Part shown: piece after piece, positions 1 to 6,832 of the stretch
Numbering within the stretch: the stretch's first letter is position 1
Layout: every line of letters starts with the position of its first letter
Position numbers and translations under genes: made by a program
Notes under the pieces: model-generated
What the model was told of the DNA's origin: nothing
The model's input: only the letters and a program-made list of their open reading frames with translations
The model's database searches: none
Origin: Candidatus Collierbacteria bacterium
GTDB lineage: Bacteria > Patescibacteriota > Microgenomatia > UBA1400 > MFAQ01
Assembly: GCA_023245265.1 (NCBI GenBank)
Contig: JAHFKQ010000019.1
Span: 1-13,740 of the forward strand
Reading direction: 5' to 3'
DNA: 13,740 nucleotides

Positions 1-118
1 AAGGAGCACTCACTATAGTTACAATCCCCATGATTACAAACAATATCATCCCAAGGCCCAGACCACTCCCTGCCTCAACAAATCCACCACTACCATCAGG
101 AATCCAGTGTTTTCCCAT
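1..118 (-). CDS. Small membrane protein, N-terminal part only
   Basis: This reading frame runs leftward off the window edge, so only its first 39 codons are visible. The start is well supported. The ATG at 118-116 follows a GGAGG (129-125) at 6 nt, and an extended -10 promoter lies further upstream. The peptide begins MGKHWIPDGSGG, followed by a short glycine-rich stretch and a hydrophobic segment (GLGMILFVIMGIVTIV, about residues 22-37) that looks like a membrane helix. There is no clear positively charged signal-peptide start. It is divergent from the VirB6-like gene and could be a small secretion component (a VirB2-like or other membrane subunit), but that is only guilt by association. I do not recognise the family. 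Confidence 0.65.
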   Translation of the reverse strand, partial: MGKHWIPDGSGGFVEAGSGLGLGMILFVIMGIVTIVSAP

Positions 119-124
119 ATCTAA

Positions 125-129
125 CCTCC
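125..129 (-). promoter_or_regulatory. Shine-Dalgarno site of the leftmost gene
   Basis: GGAGG on the minus strand, 6 nt before the ATG at 118. It fixes that start and shows that this organism does use SD-led initiation, unlike the neighbouring secretion genes. Confidence 0.75.
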
Positions 130-158
130 AAAAAGTCAAATTTTGAATGTACTTTGGT

Positions 159-187
159 ATTATATCACGCTATAGGACATAAACCAA
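159..187 (-). promoter_or_regulatory. Extended -10 promoter for the leftmost gene
   Basis: The minus strand reads TGATATAAT: a perfect TATAAT (164-159) preceded by the TGn extension (167-165). A weak -35-like TTGGTT lies at 187-182 with a 17-nt spacer. The predicted transcript start leaves a leader of about 35 nt carrying the GGAGG. Sequence match only. Confidence 0.5.
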
Positions 188-238
188 AAAGATTATTCCT
201 GCCCCTGGTTTTTGAGCACTAGAGTCCATTTTTTCCTG

Positions 239-244
239 TATAAT
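239..244 (+). promoter_or_regulatory. -10 element just before the virB6-like gene
   Basis: A perfect TATAAT lies 11 nt before the ATG at 256. No convincing -35 is seen at 16-18 nt; TTGAGC at 212-217 is 21 nt away. Transcription starting 6-8 nt after the element would begin at about 251, giving an almost leaderless mRNA. No SD is present in this space, which fits leaderless initiation. Confidence 0.45.
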
Positions 245-255
245 TTTTATTGATT

Positions 256-2028
256 ATGCGACGCCTTTACACATCCCTCAGCCTTATTTTTCTCGCCCTC
301 TTTGTATCCGCCACTTTCTTTTTCGCACCCCAAACTCAAGCAGCCGGCACTGAACCTCCAGGCATTTTCAATCTCCCTGTTCAGCCCAAAACACAATCCG
401 ATTACCTCAAGGAATTTTGTGATAAAAGGTCGGGAGACCTGATGAATTTAGAAACCTGGTACTCCGGTAAATGTGGGGATGGTGTCGACACTCTTAGTGG
501 TGACGGAGTCGGGTTTTCCGACATAGTCCTCCTCCAAGGACTTGAATATTTAAATGGTCCTCAAACTTCAGATTTTATTGGATCAATTATTAAGAAACTC
601 AAAATTCTCGAGGAAATTAAAGGTGGAGTTGAAAAAAGGACCATGTCTCCTTCACAAATAGATCTTTCTGCCATCAACAATGGTGGCTTGATATCCTCAC
701 TTGGTAGCTTTACCTCCAAGCTAATCACAGTCAGACCGGCTAGTTCACTCGATTACTTATCATATGTATCCACCAATCTTAAAAACCATCACATCATAAA
801 TGAAACCTACGCCGCTAGTCCAGGTTATGGCTTCCAATCGCTTGCCCCCATACTTCCCCTCTGGCGTGCATTTAGAAATATTTCCTACCTTCTCTTTGCT
901 CTCGGTTTTGTCCTTTATGGCGTGATGATTATGTTCCGAGTTCGCATAGACGCCAAGACTGCCGCCTCTGTCCAGCTCGCCATACCTAAACTCATTGTCA
1001 CCCTTTTAGTTATCACTTTTTCTTATGCTATTGTCGGTTTCTTGATTGACATCTCAACTGTTATATCCGCCATGGTCATTAGTGTTCTTCAAGCAGGCGG
1101 AATTCTCACAATGGGCAAACACGCTCTTCCTGTTGTAGCGGGTGGCCAATCCTTACTCGGAGCTGTTGGTTCTGTTTTGGTAAATGGGTTTATGGCGTTC
1201 ATCGTTTCGCCTTTCATATTTTTTAATCTCGTCATCGGTGGACTTGTGGGAATGGCAGCTTCATTCGCCGCCATTATAGCCGGAACCATTAGCGGGGTCG
1301 GAATTATAGTGTCAGTAATTATTCTTATTGCTGTAGGCATCTCCTATATCAAACTTATTTTCAAACTCTTTCAAGCCTTCTTCAGCATTATCATTAATCT
1401 CATTTTTAGCCCAATAATTCTGCTTGGAAATTTAATGCCCGGATCAAACGCCATCAGCTCTTGGTTGATGTCTATAGTTGGCAACCTCGCTGTTTTTCCT
1501 GTTGCCTCTTTTTTCTTAGTACTTTCTTATGCTTTGATGTGCCAACCAATCCTATCAATTCTTCCCTCAATTCTAGGTTCTTCAGTTAACACCAGTGGCA
1601 CTTTAGGGTTTGCTTCCCAATCAGCCTTAGAGTCTTTGTTGGGAGTTAAGTCCCTTTCAACCCTCAGTAATATATGGACTCCTCCAATGACTGTGGGAGC
1701 AGGAATTGCTGGTGGAGCGACCGGAACAGGTGCAGGTAGTTCAGGAAGTCTAATGCTTGCCACCATTGGTTTTGGACTTCTCCTTATGGCCAGCAAATAT
1801 TGTGAGATGGTCGAGAAAGCTCTCAAGACTCCTCCATTCCCCTACGGTGCTGCCATCGGTGAAGCTCTCAAGTCTGGTTCAAAAGGAAACGAGTGGCTCG
1901 CTTCACAGAAATACTTCGGAGCAAAAACTGTTACAGGAGTTCCTCTCTCTCAAAGATATGGAACCCCGGCAGGTGGTGATAAACCAACCCTAGGCCAAGC
2001 TTCCGGTGGAATCAACCTTCCCCACTAG
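256..2028 (+). CDS. VirB6/TrbL-like polytopic membrane protein
   Basis: Probable inner-membrane channel subunit of a type IV secretion-like machine (590 aa). The N-terminus is a signal peptide: MRR, a hydrophobic core, then an AxA-like site at TQAAG (about residue 27-31). An extracytoplasmic domain of about 170 residues follows, with two cysteines (EFC and GKC) that could pair. The first internal membrane helix starts near residue 209 and the second near 245. Several more follow, including a long stretch of helices rich in Gly, Ile and Phe around residues 300-440 and a late one near 500. The segment with LIFSPIILLGNLMPGS then WLMSIVGNLAVFPV is typical of VirB6-like proteins seen in Patescibacteria. 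I chose ATG 256 because it starts the signal peptide directly; an in-frame TTG at 250 would add two residues. No SD. It ends in TAG. Family assignment rests on topology, that segment and proximity to prgI and virB4. Confidence 0.75.
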   Translation: MRRLYTSLSLIFLALFVSATFFFAPQTQAAGTEPPGIFNLPVQPKTQSDYLKEFCDKRSGDLMNLETWYSGKCGDGVDTLSGDGVGFSDIVLLQGLEYLNGPQTSDFIGSIIKKLKILEEIKGGVEKRTMSPSQIDLSAINNGGLISSLGSFTSKLITVRPASSLDYLSYVSTNLKNHHIINETYAASPGYGFQSLAPILPLWRAFRNISYLLFALGFVLYGVMIMFRVRIDAKTAASVQLAIPKLIVTLLVITFSYAIVGFLIDISTVISAMVISVLQAGGILTMGKHALPVVAGGQSLLGAVGSVLVNGFMAFIVSPFIFFNLVIGGLVGMAASFAAIIAGTISGVGIIVSVIILIAVGISYIKLIFKLFQAFFSIIINLIFSPIILLGNLMPGSNAISSWLMSIVGNLAVFPVASFFLVLSYALMCQPILSILPSILGSSVNTSGTLGFASQSALESLLGVKSLSTLSNIWTPPMTVGAGIAGGATGTGAGSSGSLMLATIGFGLLLMASKYCEMVEKALKTPPFPYGAAIGEALKSGSKGNEWLASQKYFGAKTVTGVPLSQRYGTPAGGDKPTLGQASGGINLPH

Positions 2029-2063
2029 ATTATTACCAACACATTTTTCGAAGACAAGTCGAT

Positions 2064-2080
2064 AATTGTTTTCTACAATT
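2064..2080. terminator. Weak AT-rich hairpin between convergent genes
   Basis: AATTGT (2064-2069), a 5-nt loop and ACAATT (2075-2080) form a perfect 6-bp stem in the 44-nt gap between the virB6-like gene and the convergent gene, overlapping the last codons of the latter. The stem is AT-only except for one G-C pair and has no clean U-tract, so a terminator role is weakly supported. Confidence 0.2.
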
Positions 2081-4412
2081 CTATTTTATTCCTTAAATCT
2101 GGCCAAGATGTAGATGTTGTACCACTCATTAAAATCTTTAGTATGTCTGGGCTTAATGGAACCTTGGTCGAATACCACTGGGGTAGTTTAATTGTAGGTG
2201 CACTTGGAGAAAGCGAAAAGAGTCCACGAATAGTCTGGTTAACTACACTTGTTGCATTACATAAAGACTTCATGTCTTTCCACAGTCTATCAACAAATTT
2301 TATATATTCAACCTTTTCACTTATCTTATTCTCTTTGTTTAAACTTAATCCAATATAAGTCCCTTTTTCTGATTGTACTTCCAAAGACAAAATTTCTTTT
2401 GCTTTTTCTCCAAAAGTATCGAGATCCCACGGTTTTTTGTTCTCACGATCGGCAAATGAATGTGTATACAAGAAAGCTTCAGCTAAAGTTAGCATTATCT
2501 TTCCACCCCAATCAAAAGATTCTGTATCAGATGTATTTCCATTTTCATCCTCAAGACAAAATTCCTTATTAATTATTTTTCTGCCACCAGGTTCTGCTTT
2601 TGCCCAACCTACCCCCGCTAAATCAGCTCTCGCCCATTTTAGAACTTTTGACATAATTCCTTCCAATTTATCCAAGTCGCTTGTTGGGTTTGCCACTTCT
2701 TTTATTGCCATCAACACATCCAAAGCGTCCCTCATTAGAACTAGTCTTGCCGCTGGATCTGTAGCTGGTTTTGCATCGACCACACCAGCTGCCACATCAG
2801 TAATTCTATTAGAATATGAATACATATCTTCATTAACCCTCCACTGTAGCCAGTGGCCAGAGGACAAAGCTGCTCGACCATTACCAGTTAAACCAGTAGG
2901 TATCATGTGTCTTGGCAGTTTTTTTGCTACCCAGTTCGATAATTCCTCTTTTGTGGGCATACTACCACCCGAAGATCTAACTTCTTGTACCCTCATTCTC
3001 ACAAACGGATCTCTTGCTTCATTGACTCTGTAGTTGCCAGGTCTTTTGGTAGCACTATCCACCATCATCAAGAAAATATCATCACTGCTTGTTTCTGTTA
3101 ACATGTTGTGAGACAAAAGAGTTGAAAAAGCCACCTCGCCAACATACTTGTTTATCCCCAAAGATTTATACAGAGCTGCTTTTTGTACTACATCAGCACC
3201 CACATACCCCCAATATTCACTTCTTTCACCATTTCCAGAAACACCAGGACCTGCTAAATCAACTGGGTTTGGAGCCCATGTGCCATCAAAAAAGCCTTTA
3301 ATTCTCTTCATCGCGTCGCTTACAGCCGACTCCATTTCAACATTCAATATTTCAATTCGACCATCTGGATGAGGTTCGGGAATTTGACAGTACCTTTTTC
3401 CGTCAGGTGATGAAAGATCTTGAGCAAAAAAACTTTCTACTTCATCTGGTAAGAATAAGCTTTCAGTTAAAACACTCGGGGTTACCTCTTCCTTGTTTGC
3501 CAATCCATTCCAAGATTTGATATTCTCTCTCACTGCAATCCAATTATCTATTTCCAATTTATCAATTATCTGTGTTACTTCCAAAGATGTCCTGCCAGAG
3601 TCGTCTTTAGCCTTACCCAATTTTGTTCTTAAAAAGCCAAGGTCTCCAAAAAAAGTTTGGTAGACATTTGCTCTTCCATAAGCTCCATCAATAAAAACAG
3701 CGTCATAAGCTTGTTTTATTATCCTTGCCTTTTCTTCCTCGGTAAAAAGTTCAGGACCAACATCTTCAGCTTCTGGCCTGGGTACAGACCGTTCCCCTGT
3801 CGGTGGCATCCCATGAGTAGGCCCGGTTCTAGGTCCTCCCACGCCAGGTACACTTGGGGTTCTAGATCCTCGATTGTCTCTTGGGGTAAAGTCGACCGGT
3901 TCACCATACACACGGGGGATATCGTCGTCGTTACTAGAAACACCCACCCCTTGTAATGATGTATTTTCCAAGTTTTTCGATCTTTCACTAATTATCCTTG
4001 CTCTCTCCGTTGCCTCTTCCTCCAAAGTCGGCATCTTGTTGAATTCATTTGCTTTTGTTCTAAAGGCACTCATCCTCAATTCTTCTTCTGGTGTCAAGAT
4101 ATCCTTAGAAGAAACCACTTCTTGTTCCTCCCCCAATACCTTCGCCGCCACGGCGATATCTTCCGCCGAAATTGGCTCAGTTTTTGATTCTTCTATTACC
4201 GGTTCGGAAAGTAGTTCTTCTTTTGTAGCATTAAAACTTTCCATTGCCTCAGGATTGACCTTCTCTCCAGCTGCAATCCTCTCCGCCACCTTTTGTGCCT
4301 CATTTATTTTTTTCTTTTTATCACTTTCCAATTCTTGAATTCTGTTTGCCTCATCCAGAGCGCCCATATCTGTCAAAGGATCATACTTGTGGGGATTATC
4401 TAATTCTGACAT
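2073..4412 (-). CDS. Large uncharacterised soluble protein (779 aa)
   Basis: I do not recognise this protein. Residues 1 to about 150 are very rich in Glu, Lys and Ala and look like coiled coil or disordered sequence. Residues of about 150-220 form a Pro/Gly/Arg-rich linker (SRTPSVPGVGGPRTGP and nearby). From about 225 to the end the sequence looks folded, with mixed polarity, several tryptophans and few cysteines. I see no signal peptide, membrane helix or nucleotide-binding motif, so a cytoplasmic location is likely. The ATG at 4412 has no SD before it. The gene lies 45 nt downstream of the 257-aa gene on the same strand, so the two may be co-transcribed. It converges on the virB6-like gene. 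It may be an accessory or cytosolic partner of the secretion machine, but only position suggests that. Codon use appears more AT-rich than in the prgI-virB4 block. Confidence 0.8.
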   Translation of the reverse strand: MSELDNPHKYDPLTDMGALDEANRIQELESDKKKKINEAQKVAERIAAGEKVNPEAMESFNATKEELLSEPVIEESKTEPISAEDIAVAAKVLGEEQEVVSSKDILTPEEELRMSAFRTKANEFNKMPTLEEEATERARIISERSKNLENTSLQGVGVSSNDDDIPRVYGEPVDFTPRDNRGSRTPSVPGVGGPRTGPTHGMPPTGERSVPRPEAEDVGPELFTEEEKARIIKQAYDAVFIDGAYGRANVYQTFFGDLGFLRTKLGKAKDDSGRTSLEVTQIIDKLEIDNWIAVRENIKSWNGLANKEEVTPSVLTESLFLPDEVESFFAQDLSSPDGKRYCQIPEPHPDGRIEILNVEMESAVSDAMKRIKGFFDGTWAPNPVDLAGPGVSGNGERSEYWGYVGADVVQKAALYKSLGINKYVGEVAFSTLLSHNMLTETSSDDIFLMMVDSATKRPGNYRVNEARDPFVRMRVQEVRSSGGSMPTKEELSNWVAKKLPRHMIPTGLTGNGRAALSSGHWLQWRVNEDMYSYSNRITDVAAGVVDAKPATDPAARLVLMRDALDVLMAIKEVANPTSDLDKLEGIMSKVLKWARADLAGVGWAKAEPGGRKIINKEFCLEDENGNTSDTESFDWGGKIMLTLAEAFLYTHSFADRENKKPWDLDTFGEKAKEILSLEVQSEKGTYIGLSLNKENKISEKVEYIKFVDRLWKDMKSLCNATSVVNQTIRGLFSLSPSAPTIKLPQWYSTKVPLSPDILKILMSGTTSTSWPDLRNKIEL

Positions 4413-4457
4413 TTTTATTAAAAATTAAACTTAAATTGGATCTTCTAACTGCTCAAA

Positions 4458-5231
4458 TTATACCATCAAACCCAATCTTGACAGCTTATCCTTGTGTTTC
4501 TCAAACAAGTTTCTCGTCTCATTATTCATCATCCCCATCTCCCTTATTTTCATGAGACCTCGCAAGAGTAACACTTCGTTCTCCCTCGAAGATTTGTCCT
4601 GACCTTCCCAAGTCTTAATTTTTTCTGCCCACTTGATAGAATCTGCCTCATTTGCTAGCTTAATCATCAGCGGATCTACCGCTAAATTCTCCCTCCACTG
4701 CTCACTAACACCTGCCCCAAGCGTTTCAACTTGTTTTTTACTTTCGGACTCCATAATTTCCCGCCTCTTTTCCTCCGCAAAACTCTTTACATCAAAGGGA
4801 AACAATCTTCCCACTTGTGACAGCACATTCTCCAAGTTTTCCGGTACCACTCCCTCGTTTATATATTTCTTGTACTCCGCAAAAAGAGTTCCACCATACC
4901 CCGCACTCTCCATCATTTTTGCTTTATCTTCAAAACTTAATTCAGCGTTTTTTAAGTCCATCCCCTGCTTTGGTTTGTGCTCCACTTTTTTGAATCTCGC
5001 CGAAACAGACGAGGTCTCTACTGTTGGAGTTGTAGACCTTTTAGGCGGCGGGGACATATCCAATTCTTGCGGACTAAATACTCTTTCTTTTGTCACTCTC
5101 ACTCTTTTCTTTCGATGGCTTGACCTACCACCAAGAGATTCGTCTATTTCTTCTTCATCAATATCACGGAATGCCTCTCTATAAATCTTCTTGTCAAATA
5201 TCCTTAATCTTCTCCACAGCTCAATTCTCAT
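4458..5231 (-). CDS. Uncharacterised charged protein (257 aa)
   Basis: A hydrophilic protein of unknown family. It starts MRIELWRRLRIFDKK, passes through an acidic stretch (DIDEEEIDESLGG) and a basic patch (RSSHRKKRVRV), then a Pro/Ser/Thr-rich linker near residues 55-75. The C-terminal two thirds (about 90-257) look mainly helical and rich in Lys and Glu. There is no signal peptide, membrane segment or recognisable catalytic motif. The basic patch could bind nucleic acid, but that is speculation. The ATG at 5231 has only a weak GAGAG upstream. It shares a 57-nt divergent promoter region with the prgI-like gene, which suggests linked regulation with the secretion operon, and it is the first gene of a probable two-gene minus-strand unit. 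Confidence 0.75.
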   Translation of the reverse strand: MRIELWRRLRIFDKKIYREAFRDIDEEEIDESLGGRSSHRKKRVRVTKERVFSPQELDMSPPPKRSTTPTVETSSVSARFKKVEHKPKQGMDLKNAELSFEDKAKMMESAGYGGTLFAEYKKYINEGVVPENLENVLSQVGRLFPFDVKSFAEEKRREIMESESKKQVETLGAGVSEQWRENLAVDPLMIKLANEADSIKWAEKIKTWEGQDKSSRENEVLLLRGLMKIREMGMMNNETRNLFEKHKDKLSRLGLMV

Positions 5232-5288
5232 ATCACTCTCATCTTAGCATTCCGGCTTTTGACACGATATACTTAAATTAGACTTTCT
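5232..5288. promoter_or_regulatory. Divergent promoter region, 257-aa gene and prgI
   Basis: These 57 nt separate two divergent starts. Minus strand: TGCTAAGAT (5249-5241) is an extended -10 form (TGn plus TAAGAT) about 10 nt before ATG 5231. Plus strand: TATACT (5268-5273) inside TATACTTAAAT (5268-5278) lies before ATG 5289, and the same 11-mer precedes virB4. A TTGACA occurs at 5259-5264 but is only 3 nt from TATACT and so cannot pair with it as a -35. No SD precedes prgI. Both transcripts would have very short leaders. Confidence 0.45.
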
Positions 5289-6152
5289 ATGGCTATCCAA
5301 CAACATCCACTACCACAGGACATTAGTGCCTATCGCTTCCGCCTCATTGGTGACATGACCATCAAGCAGTTTGTCTCCCTCGGCGTCGGCATTGTCTTGG
5401 CGGTCATCTTTTACAGTTCCCCCTTACCTTTCTTCTTCAAGTATCCCTTGGCCTTCCTATTTCTTCTTCTCGGTGTCGGTATGGCCTTTGTCCCAGTCCA
5501 AGGCCGCACCCTAGATACCTGGATCTTTGCCTTTCTCCGCTCCATTTATTCTCCTACTCAGTTCGTCTGGAAACAAACCGCTTTGGAAAACATCACCGCC
5601 GATATCGCCGCCCCAACTAGTGCCGCCAATCTCCAAGCGGCCCCTTCGGTATCCAACGCCAAGATGCAAATTAGTACTGGCGTCGTCGCTCCCCCCACGG
5701 TCGAGATTATTCCTCCTGCCGCCACCATTACCCCCCCGACCGAGAAAATAAAACCTGTCGAGACTCCTCAGACCGAAACAATTATTACACCTCCTTCCCC
5801 TGCCGCTTCACCGATGCCACAACCCGAAATCATCCAACCCCCAGTGGTTTCTTCTGCCCCCCCAATTACTCAGCTTCCGGTTCCTTTTACCCCTACCACA
5901 CCCAACACCCTCGTTGGTCTCACTATCACGGCGGACAGTAAAGTTCTCGACGGCGTCATGGTTGAGATTCAAAAAGCCGGTCTGACTGTCCGGGCCACCA
6001 AGAGTAACAAGCTCGGCCAATTTATGTTCGCTCGCCCTCTCGAGAATGGCCTTTATCAAATCTTCGCCGAGAAAGAAGGTTTCTCTTTCGCCCCCTACTC
6101 TCTCGAACTCTCCGGAGATATTATCCGACCCTTAAAAATCCAAGCCCAATAA
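5289..6152 (+). CDS. prgI: PrgI-family protein with C-terminal beta-sandwich domain
   Basis: A membrane component of single-membrane type IV secretion systems, where PrgI/TcpE-type proteins accompany the VirB4 ATPase. Residues 1-80 match the family pattern: a QHPLPQDISAYRFRLIGDMT-type N-terminus, two hydrophobic helices (about 27-44 and 48-67) with a short loop, then a GRTLDTWIF motif. Residues of about 105-205 form a Pro/Thr-rich spacer. Residues of about 208-287 look like a carboxypeptidase-regulatory-like beta-sandwich (VGLTITADSKVLDGVMVEIQ ... GQFMFARPLENGLYQIFAEK ... PYSLEL). Typical PrgI proteins are only about 100-130 aa, so the long tail is an addition. If both termini are cytosolic, the tail would face VirB4; if not, it would lie outside. 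It is the first gene of the operon, has no SD, and its TAA is 1 nt before the next ATG. Confidence 0.85.
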   Translation: MAIQQHPLPQDISAYRFRLIGDMTIKQFVSLGVGIVLAVIFYSSPLPFFFKYPLAFLFLLLGVGMAFVPVQGRTLDTWIFAFLRSIYSPTQFVWKQTALENITADIAAPTSAANLQAAPSVSNAKMQISTGVVAPPTVEIIPPAATITPPTEKIKPVETPQTETIITPPSPAASPMPQPEIIQPPVVSSAPPITQLPVPFTPTTPNTLVGLTITADSKVLDGVMVEIQKAGLTVRATKSNKLGQFMFARPLENGLYQIFAEKEGFSFAPYSLELSGDIIRPLKIQAQ

Positions 6153-6153
6153 A

Positions 6154-6804
6154 ATGTCCGACAACATCAAGTCCTCCACCCAGGAACATCTCGATATATA
6201 CACCATCAAAAATCACTTGGTCTTTTTGAAGGACGGTTCCTGTTCCCTGGTTATGAAAACCACCGCTATTAACTTCAACCTCCTCTCCGAAGAAGAACAA
6301 GATGCTACCATTTATGCCTATGCCGGACTTCTAAACTCTCTTTCCTTCCCCATTCAAATCTTGATTCGCTCACAGCGCAAAAATATCTCCGATTATATTA
6401 GTTTGCTCGATCATCGCATTCAGACTACTCCCTCTCAAAAGGTCAAAGAAAATCTTCTCTCCTACCGCCAATTTGTAAAGTCTCTGGTCAAAGAAAACCG
6501 CGTTTTGGAGAAAAAGTTTTATGTCGTAGTTTCTTTTTCGGCTATCGAGCTCGGTATTAGTAAAGGCACTTTTAATCCCTTTGCCAAGTCTCCTCAGAAA
6601 CCACCATTTGACCTGGACTATATAGAAGAAAAAGCCTCTATGGCTCTCTATCCTCGCCGTGATCACATCATCCGTCAATTTGCCCGTATCGGTCTCAAGG
6701 CCAGCCAACTTACTACCAGCGAATTGGTCACTCTTTTTTACACTATCTACAACCAAGGCAGTGTTTCTTCGACCACTATCAATCCAACGACTCCAGCCAC
6801 CTAA
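6154..6804 (+). CDS. TraC-like / VirB4 N-terminal-domain-like protein
   Basis: A 216-aa soluble protein without an ATPase motif. Residues of about 10-130 (DIYTIKNHLVFLKDGSCSLV, then INFNLLSEEEQ, then FPIQILIRSQ and SLLDHRIQ) resemble the N-terminal domain found in TraC/TrsE/VirB4-type conjugation ATPases, which docks the motor to the membrane complex. The downstream virB4 carries its own N-terminal domain, so this looks like a separate adaptor rather than the broken front half of virB4. The start follows the prgI stop as TAA-A-ATG, and no SD is visible, so translational coupling to prgI is likely. It ends in TAA, 28 nt before virB4. The domain call is made from sequence pattern only. Confidence 0.75.
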   Translation: MSDNIKSSTQEHLDIYTIKNHLVFLKDGSCSLVMKTTAINFNLLSEEEQDATIYAYAGLLNSLSFPIQILIRSQRKNISDYISLLDHRIQTTPSQKVKENLLSYRQFVKSLVKENRVLEKKFYVVVSFSAIELGISKGTFNPFAKSPQKPPFDLDYIEEKASMALYPRRDHIIRQFARIGLKASQLTTSELVTLFYTIYNQGSVSSTTINPTTPAT

Positions 6805-6814
6805 CCAATCCTCT

Positions 6815-6831
6815 TTAAGTTATACTTAAAT
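6815..6831 (+). promoter_or_regulatory. Inverted repeat and -10-like element before virB4
   Basis: TTAAGT (6815-6820), TAT, ACTTAA (6824-6829) is a perfect 6-bp inverted repeat. Its right part contains TATACT (6821-6826) and the 11-mer TATACTTAAAT (6821-6831), identical to the one before prgI. The ATG of virB4 is at 6833, so a transcript starting 6-7 nt after TATACT would be leaderless. No good -35 is seen. It may be an internal promoter, a regulator site, or both. Confidence 0.4.
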
Positions 6832-6832
6832 C

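Noticed and set aside
250..255. TTG at 250 as the start of the virB6-like gene
   Set aside because: No SD supports it, and the ATG at 256 begins a standard signal peptide; the difference is two residues.
5259..5264. TTGACA as the -35 of the prgI promoter
   Set aside because: It is only 3 nt from TATACT, and the sequence 17 nt downstream of it does not resemble a -10.
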